NCBI GenBank assembly: GCA_012033205.1
Contig: JAAUSO010000001.1
Span: 1-64,000, forward strand
Direction of reading: 5' to 3'
Source of the DNA: Richelia sp. SL_2_1
GTDB taxonomy: Bacteria; Cyanobacteriota; Cyanobacteriia; Cyanobacteriales; Nostocaceae
Length of the DNA: 64,000 nt
Below, one piece after another: positions 25,658-36,044 of this stretch (positions are counted from its first letter, which is position 1; each line of letters starts with the position of its first letter). The translations under genes and the position numbers were made by a program. The notes beneath the pieces were generated by a model that had not been told where the DNA came from, made no database searches, and saw nothing but the letters and a program-made list of their open reading frames with translations.

Positions 25658-28600
25658 ATGAATAAACCTATACACAATTCCGGTATCGGACAACAAGTAG
25701 AAAATTCTGAAATACATGGAGGAATACAGGCAACTCAAGGGAATAAAAACGTCCAGGTACATGGTGAAGGTAATATACTTACTTTTAATCAAACCGAAAT
25801 TTTACAAATTTCGGAAAAGCAGATTACTAGTCGAGTATTAATTATATCTTCTCCCTACAAGGGTTTAAAAACATTTGAGTCAAGAGATAAAGAATTGTTT
25901 TTTGGACGTGATAATTTTATAACTACTTTAGTTGATGAATTAGAACATACCAATTTAATCTTGCTTTTTGGTCCAAGCGGTAGCGGTAAATCTTCGGTGG
26001 TAAGAGCGGGTTTGATTCCTTGGTTAGAAAGGAAATATCGGACGGGGTTTATTAATTTGACATTTACTCCAGATGCTGATCCATTTGATTCTTTTTACAC
26101 CAGTTTACGCACTAATAAATATCAGCAAGCTGAAGCGAATCTTGCACGCGAAGTCAAGGAAGAAACTTTAATTCAAGTAGTAAATAATCTCAAGAAATCT
26201 TCGGAGTTTTGGTTGATTTTTATTGACCAATTTGAAGAATTATTTACTATCAGCGATGAACATAAGCGGCGCGAATTTATCAATGGGTTAATGAAATTGA
26301 GTCAAGCAAAATTGCCTGGTGTCAAAATAATGGCGACGATGCGCGCTGATTTTTTGGAAAGATTAAGCGATTTTCCGCAACTTGTGGAAGCGACACAAAA
26401 GCATCGTCCGATGATTGTGAAAATGCAGTCAAACGAGTTGCGTCTAGCAATTGAACAACCTGCGGCGCATCATGGGATGATTTTTGAAACTGGATTGGTA
26501 GATAAAATTATTACTGAGGTTCAAGGACAAGCGGGTTGCTTACCTCTGTTGCAATACACTTTAAAATTATTGTGGGAAGAAGAAGTCAGAACTGGTAGTA
26601 TTAATGACCGGGTTTTGAATGCTAGTACATACGAAGATTTAGGCGGTGTAACGGGTGCGCTGCAACAACACGTAGATTCTATTTATGACAATTTGTCACC
26701 ATCGGAAAAGTTGGCTGGACAAAGAATTTTTCTGAAGTTGGTTGGGATTGGGGAAAGTGCTGAATCCGGGATTGAGTGGAAACCTGTTCGCAGACGAGCG
26801 CTTTTATCTGAGTTTAGGGATGATGAAAGGGATGTGTTGTTAAAGTTGGTGAATGAGAATTTGCTGGTGAGTGATGCTGACTTATCTAAGACTGACTCGA
26901 AAAAGGAGTTATTCCGCTCGTCAAAGTCGGTGAAATCAAACTCGACAATCGAAATTACCCACGAAATTCTGCTGACTTGTTGGGATAAGTTAGATAATTG
27001 GATTCAGAATAATCGTCAAGGTATTGCTTTGCGTAATCGTCTTTATGAAGATGTTAAGCGTTGGCAAAATAAGAAGCCAGAAGACGAACTGTGGACTGGC
27101 TCGAAGTTAGAGCAGATTTTGGAATTGCGGAAAGACGACAATTTTTACCAAGTTTTGGGTGGGTTTAATGACGAAGCGAATCGCTTTATTAATGCGAGTG
27201 TGGGGTTAAGAGATAGACAATTAAAAAGAGCTAGAATGTTTGCTTTAATTGGTTCAACCCTCGCAGGGTTGGCGAGTGTAGCCACTGTATATGCCTTGAT
27301 TCAACAGCAAGAAGCCCAAGAGCAAAGTATTATGGGTATAATCCAAAGCTCTGAGTCTCGCCTTCTTGCAAATAGCCAATTATATGCAATGAAGGAAGCA
27401 ATTAAAGCCAAGAAACAATCAGATAGTCTTTGGATCAAAGATCAGAACACTCGCACTCAAGTAGACCTAGCATTATTAAATACAGTTCACAGCCTTGCCG
27501 TACCGAATACCTTGGGAGGACACGCAAACTGGGTTAATGCCGTGAGTTTTAGCCCTAACGGTAAGATGCTCGCTTCTGCTAGTTCTGATAATACGGTGAA
27601 ACTCTGGAATAGCGAAACCGGCAAAGAAATTAGAACTCTCACCGGACACATAAAAGTAGTTCAGGGGGTGAGCTTTAGTCCCAACGGTAAGATGCTCGTT
27701 TCTGTAAGTAGTGACAGGACGATCAAGCTCTGGGATGCTTACACTGGCAAACTGATTAAAACCCTTACCGGACATACAGACTCGGTTAATGGAATCAGCT
27801 TCAGTCCAGATGGTAAAACGATTGCTTCTGCAAGTGGTGATAACACGGTAAAATTGTGGAATACCAACACTGGCGAATTAATTAAAATCCTTGCCAAGCA
27901 TACAAACTTTGTTTTGAGGATCAGCTTTAGTCCAGATGGTAAAACGATTGCTTCTGCAAGTGGTGATAACACCATAAAATTATGGGATGCCGACACTGGC
28001 AAAGAAATAAAAACCCTACGCGGGCATCAAAACGTGGTTCGTGCAGTTAGCTTTAGTGCTAACGGCAAGACGCTCGCTTCTGCAAGTGATGACAAGACGG
28101 TAAAACTGTGGAATACCGACACTGGCGAACCAATTAAAACCCTTGCCGGGCAGAAAAGCGAGGTTTATGGGATCAGTTTCAGCCCCGATGGTAAGATGCT
28201 CGCTTCTGCTAGTGCTGACAGCACGGTAAAATTGTGGAATACCGACAGTGGCGAACTGATTAAAACCCTTATTGGGCATGGAAGTACGGTTTATGGGGTG
28301 AGCTTTAGTCCAGATGGTAAAACGATTGCTTCTGCAAGTGCTGACAACACGGTAAAATTCTGGAATACTGACACCGGCAAAGAAGTTAAAACCCTTGCCG
28401 GGCATAAAAACTATGTTAATGCTGCCAGCTTTAGCCCCGATGGTAAGATGCTCGCTTCTGCAAGTGGTGACCAGACGGTAAAATTATGGGATGCCGAAAC
28501 TGGCAAACTAATTAAAACCCTTACCGGACATGAAAACTATGTTAATGCTGCCAGCTTTAGCCCCAACGGTAAGATGCTCGCTTCTGCTAGTGGTGACAAG

Positions 28601-29236
28601 ACGGTAAAATTATGGGATACCGACAGTGGTAAAGTGATTAGAACTCTCATCGGACATGGAAACACAGTTCATGGAGTTAGCTTTAGTCCGGATGGTAAAA
28701 TCCTCGCTTCTGCTAGTGGTGATAAGACGATAAAATTGTGGAATACCGACAGTGGTAGAGTGATTAAAACTCTTCGTGAACATACAAGCGAAGTTATTGG
28801 GGTAAGCTTTAGTCCGGATGGTAAAATCCTCGCTTCTGCTAGTCGTGACGGGACGGTAAAACTGTGGCATACCTACAGTGGCGAACTGATTCAAACCCTC
28901 GCTGAACATGAAAACACAGTTAATGGGGTGAGTTTTAGCCCGGATGGTAAGATGCTCGTTTCTGCAAGTGCTGACAAGACGGTGAAACTTTGGGATACTT
29001 CTAGTGGAAAACTCATAAAAACTCTTATTGGACATACAAACTTTGTTTATAAAGTCAGCTTTAGCCGCGATGGTAAGATGCTGGCTTCTGTAGGTGCTGA
29101 CAACACGGTTAAACTGTGGAAGTGGGATGTTGATTATTTACTCAAGGAAGGGTGTGATTTTATGCGCGAGTATTTTAAGACTTATCCTCCTGAAGATGAG
29201 AGCGAGAAGAAAATGTGCGATGGTGTGGGGATGTAG
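25658..29236 (+). CDS. STAND-type NTPase with C-terminal WD40 repeats (NLR-like receptor)
   Basis: 1,192 residues. Residues 7-33 are the short Gly/Gln/Asn motif shared with the upstream CHAT protein (NSGIGQQ ... GGIQATQGNKNVQ). The NTPase follows: YKGLKTFESRDKELFFGRD, Walker A GPSGSGKSSV from G105, Walker B LIFIDQFEEL. A winged-helix-like region runs to about residue 510, then one transmembrane segment (about residues 527-545) and 13 WD40 repeats from about residue 620. The repeats are almost identical (FSPDGKMLASASGDxTVKLW). The C-terminal tail is LLKEGCDFMREYF. The architecture is that of signal-sensing NLR-like proteins: the WD40 part senses, the NTPase oligomerises and the N-terminal motif recruits an effector. 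Confidence 0.9.
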   Translation: MNKPIHNSGIGQQVENSEIHGGIQATQGNKNVQVHGEGNILTFNQTEILQISEKQITSRVLIISSPYKGLKTFESRDKELFFGRDNFITTLVDELEHTNLILLFGPSGSGKSSVVRAGLIPWLERKYRTGFINLTFTPDADPFDSFYTSLRTNKYQQAEANLAREVKEETLIQVVNNLKKSSEFWLIFIDQFEELFTISDEHKRREFINGLMKLSQAKLPGVKIMATMRADFLERLSDFPQLVEATQKHRPMIVKMQSNELRLAIEQPAAHHGMIFETGLVDKIITEVQGQAGCLPLLQYTLKLLWEEEVRTGSINDRVLNASTYEDLGGVTGALQQHVDSIYDNLSPSEKLAGQRIFLKLVGIGESAESGIEWKPVRRRALLSEFRDDERDVLLKLVNENLLVSDADLSKTDSKKELFRSSKSVKSNSTIEITHEILLTCWDKLDNWIQNNRQGIALRNRLYEDVKRWQNKKPEDELWTGSKLEQILELRKDDNFYQVLGGFNDEANRFINASVGLRDRQLKRARMFALIGSTLAGLASVATVYALIQQQEAQEQSIMGIIQSSESRLLANSQLYAMKEAIKAKKQSDSLWIKDQNTRTQVDLALLNTVHSLAVPNTLGGHANWVNAVSFSPNGKMLASASSDNTVKLWNSETGKEIRTLTGHIKVVQGVSFSPNGKMLVSVSSDRTIKLWDAYTGKLIKTLTGHTDSVNGISFSPDGKTIASASGDNTVKLWNTNTGELIKILAKHTNFVLRISFSPDGKTIASASGDNTIKLWDADTGKEIKTLRGHQNVVRAVSFSANGKTLASASDDKTVKLWNTDTGEPIKTLAGQKSEVYGISFSPDGKMLASASADSTVKLWNTDSGELIKTLIGHGSTVYGVSFSPDGKTIASASADNTVKFWNTDTGKEVKTLAGHKNYVNAASFSPDGKMLASASGDQTVKLWDAETGKLIKTLTGHENYVNAASFSPNGKMLASASGDKTVKLWDTDSGKVIRTLIGHGNTVHGVSFSPDGKILASASGDKTIKLWNTDSGRVIKTLREHTSEVIGVSFSPDGKILASASRDGTVKLWHTYSGELIQTLAEHENTVNGVSFSPDGKMLVSASADKTVKLWDTSSGKLIKTLIGHTNFVYKVSFSRDGKMLASVGADNTVKLWKWDVDYLLKEGCDFMREYFKTYPPEDESEKKMCDGVGM
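27512..29130 (+). repeat. 13 tandem 126-bp WD40 repeats
   Basis: Each unit encodes 42 residues. Long identical stretches between units at DNA level show recent duplication or conversion; variable positions cluster at the short segment after each GH/EH (NYVNA, NTVNG, SEVIG and so on). Confidence 0.9.
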
Positions 29237-29843
29237 GGGATGAGGGAATGGGGAGATGGAGCGTTATTGCCCTTGTGTGACACTTTGAGAAATGCCGGAA
29301 GGTAATAATAGGCTTTGTAGTATCACCTACCAACGTGCGGTGCGTGTTGTGACATTCACCCCGTGAAGGTGCGGTTCCTAAGCGGCTATTCCTGACTAAA
29401 TATTGACAAGCTAGTGAAAAACAATGACGATGCTTGGGTTGCGATCGCGGTAATTTTGAGACAATTGAGTTCTGGATCGAAAATGCTGTACTACTAGAAC
29501 TAACTACACCAGAGTTAGTAGAACAATTAGCTGAATATTTTGCTGGAAAAAATTTTTAAGTTAACGTGAATTCGACGAATCGCTTCATAAGTCGGGTTTT
29601 TCAGATAAATTCCGGTTGCAACAGACAATCATCATAAAAACCCGACTTCTAACCCACGAATAATCGAGGTTTTACAAAATTAAATTTACTAGTGCCTGCT
29701 CTCCCTACCCTCACCCAGTAATGCAACGGTTCCCAGACTACTAGGTACAAACAACCTTAAGCGGAATAATTCTGATAATTCATACAAATTATGATTATTA
29801 TTTAACAAGAGAACAGTTTTTCCTCGGCTTTGCTGCATCTACA
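29237..29843. other. Intergenic region with a possible gene remnant
   Basis: About 600 bp without an intact gene. On the plus strand at about 29408-29560 two frames together resemble the end of a small protein (NDDAWVAIAVILRQ, then FWIENAVLLELTTPELVEQL), suggesting a decayed gene. A GTCGGGTTTTT inverted pair lies at ~29590-29645. Confidence 0.45.
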
Positions 29844-32800
29844 ATGATTCATTCAGTTGTCATCAATCTGGGATATGGTAATTTATACGACGGTTTTCCT
29901 GTTGTCACTGCTGGTTTATGGTCAGTAAATAATCCTCGTCCGCAAAAGTTTGAAGGTAGTTTACCCCCTGCGCCGATTTTGAGCGATTTATATCGAAATT
30001 GGCGTTTAATGTATCAAAGTTTGTGCGATCGTTTAACAACATCAATTCGGAATTCGGCGGATGATGATGAACTCGAAATTGATCAAGCTGATATTACCAA
30101 TATCTCTACAGTAGATTTCTATGATTTATGTCAGCAGTTGCAGCTAGATATTAATAATTGGCTGGAATCACCGGGAATTATTAGTATTAGCCGACAGCTA
30201 CGAGCTTTACTTAACCCTGCTGACGAAATAAGAATAATTATCGAAACTCAAGATACTATTATCCAAAAGTTACCTTGGCATTGTTGCAGTTTTTTTCAAG
30301 ATTATCCCCACTCAGAAATTTCTTTTTCGAGAACTGAATATAAACGTACTTCTAAGTTGCAGTTGTCAAAATTTCCCCGAAATAAGGTGAGAATTTTGGC
30401 AATTTTAGGCAATTCTCAAGGTATTAATTTAGAACAAGAACGGAGGTTTTTAGAAAGTTTACCAGATTCAGAAATTGAGTTAATTGTCAAGCCTTTACGA
30501 CAAGAATTTAACGACAAACTGTGGGATTCTCAAGGTTGGGATATACTATTTTTGCAGGTCATAGTCAAACTGAGGAGAAAACGGGAATAATTTATATTAA
30601 TGAAAATACCACTAATAATAGTTTAACTGTTGAACAATTATCTGAAGCTTTGAAAGCTGCGATTGAGAAAGGTTTGAAGTTAGCAATTTTTAATTCTTGC
30701 GATGGTTTGGGTTTAGCTGATGGTTTGGAAAAGTTAAATATACCGACGACAATTGTGATGCGAGAACCTGTACCAAATCGAGTAGCGGAAGAATTTTTTA
30801 ATTATTTTTTACAAGCATTTGCATTTGAGGAAAAATCTTTATATATATCGGTACAGGAAGCTAGACGCAGGTTACAAGGTTTGGAAAATGATTTTCCCGC
30901 TGCTAGTTGGTTACCTGTTATTTTTATTAATCCCGCTGAAGAATTACCGAGTTGGTTAAGTTTAAAAGAAAAATTTCTCTCTGCAGAAGATGATCGATTA
31001 AAAAACCGCAGAGACGCAGAGGACACGGAGGAAAGAAATCAAAGAAAGCGTCAGGATTGGGGAGATGCTATTGATGTTTCGATGTTTTATGGACGTAGTG
31101 AGGAAGTTAAAAGGTTAGAGGAATGGATTGTCACGGATGATTGTCGATTAATTACTATAATTGGCATGGGTGGAATTGGGAAAACTTCTTTATCTGTAAA
31201 GTTAGCAGAATTAGTAGAAGATAAATTTGATTTTATAATTTGGCGCAGTTTACGGAATGCAACTTCTATAGAAGAGTTATTAAAAGATTTAATCGGTTTT
31301 TTATCGTCAGAGCATCAAATTATTTTAGCAAATTCTTTAGATAAACAAATATCTCAATTAATTGATTGTTTGCGTGCTGCTCGCTGTTTAGTTGTGTTGG
31401 ATAATCTCGAATCAATTTTTGATAGCGATAAAAATTCTGGTAATTATCGAGTAGGATATGAAGGATACGGACAACTTTTAAGATGTGTGGGAGATACTCG
31501 TCATCGAAGCTGTGTTTTAATTACTAGTAGAGAACAACCCAAGGGATTTAGCGCTAGAAAAGGTGATAATTTACCCGTAAGGATGTTAACTTTAAAAGGA
31601 TTAAATTACAGTGAAGGAGAATCGATTCTCAAACAAAAAGGTTTATCAGCATTAGCTACCGAAATTAATAGTTTGATTGAGTGTTATGGAGGAAATCCTC
31701 TCGCTTTGAAGATTGCTGCCACGACGATTGAAGAATTATTTGATGGTGATATTACTAATTTCTTAGAAGCAGGTACAATTATTTGCGGGGAGATTTTCTA
31801 TTTACTCGATCAACAGTTTCATCGTCTTTCGATTTTAGAAAAGCAAATCATGTACTGGTTAGCAATAAATCGGAAATGGGTATCTTTAAAAGATTTGCAA
31901 AGCGATATTATTGATGTTGTGAAAACACGGGATTTACTCGCAGCTTTAGAAGCTTTACAATCTCGTTGTTTAATTGAAACTCAATCGGGAAAATTTACTC
32001 AGCAACCAGTGGTGATGGAGTATGTAATTATTGAAGAATTAATCGAACAAGTTGCTCAAGAAATTTATCAGAACGAAATTCAAATACTCAATAAATATGC
32101 TTTAATTAAAGCCCAAACTCAAGATTACCTCAGAAATGCTCAAATCCAATTTATACTAAAGCCTCTTGTCGATAAATTATTCAGCTTTTGGGTGAGAAAA
32201 GAAATTATTCAAAGTCATTTAAATCAAATTTTATTCCAACTCAAATCGGAAGCATCTCCAAAACCAGGATATGCTGCGGGTAATATTATTAATCTGCTGC
32301 GATACCTGGATATAGAATTAAACGATTATGATTTTTCTAACTTAAATATTTGGCAAGCTAATTTTCAAGGAATCAATTTACAACAAACAAATTTTGCTAA
32401 TTGCAATTTCAAAAAATCAGTATTTACCAACACTTTAGGTAGTATTTTAGCAGCAAAATTCAATCCCACGGGTGAATTATTCGCAACAGCAATTGAAAAT
32501 CAAATATATCTTTGGGAAGTTGACAATATTCGACAATTGCATCAACTTGAAGGTCATACAGGTTGGGTAAGGTCGCTAGCATTTACTCCAGATAGTAAAA
32601 TCTTAGCTAGCGGTAGTCATGACAGCACCATCAAACTATGGAAGGTCGAAACTGGGCAATGTTTACAAACAATAACAAGTCATACATCAAATATCCAATC
32701 CCTCGCTTTTAACCGAGATGGAACCATTTTAGCTAGCGGTAGTAATGATAAAACCGTTAGATTACACGATATCCCAACCGGACTATGTTTGCAGGTTTTT

Positions 32801-34294
32801 CAAGGACACACAAATAATATCAGCTTTGTCAGCTTCCATCCCTTTGACGAAAAATTAATTACAGCTAGTACAGATAATACTGTTAGATTGTGGAATATTC
32901 AAACTGCTGAATGTTTACAAATCTTTAATATTGCGATTAATTGGCTACTTGCGATCGCAATCAGTCATGATGGAAAAAGTTTAGTTACGGGCAGCGATGG
33001 AAATGCGGTAAAATTCTGGGATATCGAAACGGGTGAATTGATTAAAATCTTACCAGATTACAGCAGTTGTGTCTGGTCAATAGCTTTTAGTCACGACGAT
33101 AAAATCATAATTACTGGCAGCGAAGATAACACGATAAAAATCTGGGATGTAGAAACGGTCGAATGTCTACAAACCTTACGGGAACATCAGCAGCGGGTTT
33201 GGTTGGTTGATTTACATCCAGATAATCAAAGATTACTGAGTATTAGTGAAGACCAAACAATCAAACTATGGGATGTTTCATCAAGACGCTGTTTAAAAAC
33301 ATTAAAAGGTTATAGTAATTGGGTATTATCTCTCGGTTTTAGTCCCGATGGTCAAACATTAGCTAGTAGTTATCAAGACGGGAAAGTCAGATTATGGGAT
33401 ATGCAAACGGGACAATGTAACTCAATATTAACAGGACATGAAAAAATAGTATCTTCAATAGCCTTCGCACCTCCACATCTTCCAGATTGTCTGTTAGCTA
33501 GCGGTAGTGATGACAATACCATCAAACTATGGAATCCTGACGCTGAATGTTTGAAAACGCTCCAGGGACACACGGATTGGGTATATTCAGTTGCTTTCAA
33601 TCCCCAGGTGAATATTTTAGCTAGTGGTAGTCGCGATCGCAATATAAAAATTTGGGATTATCGAACTGGTGAATGTCTATATACCTTAGTCGGACATGAA
33701 GGTAGAATCAAATCAGTGAGTTTCAATTCTAATGGTACTTTACTCGCAACTGCTAGCGATGACAAGACAATCAAAATTTGGGATGTAAATAATCAAACCT
33801 GCTTACGAACGCTTACAGGACATCAAGATAAACTGGATTGCGTGGTTTTCAGCCGGGATGGAAAGATAATTGCTAGTGCTGGCTGTGATAAAAGTATCAA
33901 AATGTGGAATAGCAACACCGGGGAATTACTGCACACATTACCAGCACACAGCCGTAGAATTCGCATGGTAGTATTTAGTTCAGATAATCGGATTTTAGCT
34001 AGCTGTAGCGATGACGGAACAGTAAAACTGTGGGATGTGAATACAGGTGAAAATATAAGAACTTTGTCGGGACATGATAAACCAGTATGGGCTGTGGCAA
34101 TTAGTCCTGATAATAATATATTAGCTAGTGGTAGCGAAGACCAGACGATTAAATTATGGTTTTTAAAAACAGGTGAATGTATTCAAACCTTGAGATGCAT
34201 TCGACCCTATGAAAGAATGAATATTCATAATATTACTGGATTAACCACCCCTGAGAAAACAGTTTTAAAATCTCTTGGGGCTGTGGGAGAATAG
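29844..34294 (+). pseudogene. CHAT + NB-ARC + pentapeptide + 14 WD40 protein, frameshifted at a T5 run
   Basis: The N-part (29844-30590) is the first half of a CHAT domain. At 30549-30553 a run of five T breaks the frame; with six T it reads WDILFFAGHSQTEEKTG and continues through the catalytic Cys (FNSCDGLGLADG) to the end, about 1,482 residues. Next come an NB-ARC/STAND ATPase (GMGGIGKTSL, CLVVLDNLES, SCVLITSREQP), a helical region, a short pentapeptide stretch (LNIWQANFQGINLQQTNF) and 14 WD40 repeats, enough for two seven-blade propellers. Here protease, ATPase and sensor are fused in one chain, unlike the two-gene version at 24.5-29.2 kb. An in-frame insert from a dispersed repeat lies near 31002-31040. 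Confidence 0.85.
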
Positions 34295-34320
34295 GGATTC
34301 ATTTTTCATCTTACCAATAC

Positions 34321-34438
34321 CTAATCCCGTAACTTCTCCAACTCTTTCTCAGTAAACGGATTCTTACCTTCTCGCAAAACTTTCACCCACCCCTGCCGCT
34401 GTGCTTTACTTTTTTGATTCTCAGTCTCGGCTATTAGA
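34321..34438 (-). pseudogene. Duplicated 3' end of the AAA/WD40 gene (remnant)
   Basis: This repeats, with about 85-90% identity by eye, the 3' end of the gene at 36045-38687 (minus-strand codons ...[16 protein letters not shown]). It has no 5' part. Together with the tail duplicate at 35646-35754 it marks an old duplication of the junction between the two convergent genes. Confidence 0.75.
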
Positions 34439-34469
34439 TACTATCCACATCTGGATTCATAAAATCTTA

Positions 34470-35495
34470 TTAGTGGGGTAGGTTCATAGAGAGCCATTCC
34501 TCCATCTCACGAAGTTGTTGCCAATTAAACATGAGTACTATAAAATCATCAAGTTGCTGCTCGTTTAACTGTTTGAGTTGACTAATTATCTGTGGCGTGA
34601 GAGACGAGGCGCTAAACTTAGCCCGAATTATAGTACTTGCTGATTCAATCTTACCTTTTAGCTTACCTAGAAATTCACCTTCTAGTTTGCCTTCTAACCT
34701 AGCTTTGTTAATTTCAGCTTCATACCAAGCATCGATTTCTTCCATCGTTTTCATAAAATCTTCCTCTTCTGAAGTTAAGCTATCAGTAGGTATATCTTTT
34801 AGGTAAATACAGTATTTGATACATGCACTTATTATATCATTTTTTCCCTGCGATCTGGAGATAACTGCTTGATTGATTCAAAAGCCATCTGAGCAGTTTC
34901 TTTATTTCCCAACATTTTCAGCCAAATCGTTTCTGGACTATCTACCAGTTGCTCGATAATCACAATTCCCATCCGCAAAATTGGTGAAAGTCGATATACA
35001 CCTACACCCAATTCTTCTGCTGGTTGAGCGTTACATAATATTAATAGTTTTTCACTGCAATTAACCGTGAGAATCCAGGTAAATGGATTTTGATTTCAAT
35101 TTGTTTTTTGCTTCCTTCGACAGTCGCTCTCGACTTGTTAATTCCGATTTGGTTTTGGCGTTCTCTAGCAGTTCTTTGTACTTTCTATCCCAGTACAGAT
35201 TCTTTCTAGTAATAGATTTATTAATATCGGTCTCTTCTAAATATGAACTATAATGTTCAATAACGAGAGTCGGATGTTCTTGCATTAACAAGTCGAATAA
35301 ACCTAAATTTTCAGAAAGCCACTCGGACTTTTCTCGCTCGACTATAAACATTAAATCGATTTCGAGGTCTTCATCATTACGAACTTGAATGTTTTGTAGA
35401 GTTTCTCCTTTCGTTTTATATAAAGACTGGATATAAAACTTGAAGAAGCGGTCGTGTTTGTACTGAGCCATTGAAATTTCTCTAGCCCTTGGCAT
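34470..35495 (-). pseudogene. Decayed gene of the Rpn / PD-(D/E)XK-type nuclease family
   Basis: Three open pieces in different frames lie in order. First, 35495-35061 (AQYKHDRFFKFYIQ ... LMFIVEREKSEWL ... LVIEHYSSYL). Second, about 35090-34850 (FTWILTVNCSEKLLILCNAQ ... RLSPILRMGIVIIEQL). Third, about 34810-34470 (YLKDIPTDSLTSEEEDF ... a Glu/Lys/Gly-rich helix ... LKQLNEQQLDDFIV). The order and the Leu-rich C-terminal helix resemble cyanobacterial proteins with an N-terminal nuclease-like domain related to transposase-derived Rpn proteins. At least two frameshifts separate the pieces. It lies between the duplicated gene tails, so it may have arrived with that rearrangement. Family assignment is tentative. 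Confidence 0.5.
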
Positions 35496-36044
35496 AGCTC
35501 TTATGTCGTAACAGTAATTTTAACTTCTTACGAGTGCAGCAGCTAATTTAGGGAGAGATATGATTACGAAAATAAAGCATTCCTCACATTAGTAACCAAT
35601 GTAATTTTGATTTCCGTCATACTTATTCTTCTGGTTTTTTCCCGCAGAGCTATTTGAAAGAGTATTTAAAGATTTATTACCTCATTTAGATTTAACCACC
35701 GTTGAGAAAACAGTTTTAAAATCTCTTGGGGCTGTTGAAGATATATTTACCTAAATTTCGTATAAAACAGGAAACCCTTGTATCTCCAGCAACACGAAAT
35801 AATCACTTTTGTATTTTAATTACTTATACAGCATATTTTATTTTAATAAAGTACACTCGGACGGGCAGGGATGCCCCGCAGTCGCTCATGGGGGAGACCC
35901 CCAAGACCGCGCTGCTCTCCATCCCACAAGAAGTTTGGGATATGAAATTGTACCTCATCTACTTGCAAACTGCTGTATATCTCTCTTTACTTCTTTCCTC
36001 TGCGCTCTCTGCGTCTCTGCGGTTTTTTTAATCAGTAATCATCC
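35496..36044. other. Intergenic region with a duplicated WD40-gene tail and repeats
   Basis: No intact gene. It contains the tail duplicate at 35646-35754 and, at 35995-36035, a CTCTGCGTCTCTGCGG-type dispersed repeat. Open frames at 35726-36048 have no ribosome-binding site or recognisable content. Confidence 0.5.
35646..35754 (+). pseudogene. Duplicated 3' end of an NB-ARC/WD40 gene (remnant)
   Basis: The open tail ELFERVFKDLLPHL followed by TTVEKTVLKSLGAVED and a stop closely matches the last codons of the gene ending at 34294 (TTPEKTVLKSLGAVGE). No upstream part is present. Confidence 0.75.

Noticed and set aside
27476-29035. Several minus-strand open frames under the WD40 repeats
   Set aside because: They repeat with the 126-bp unit and are the antisense of the WD40 codons.
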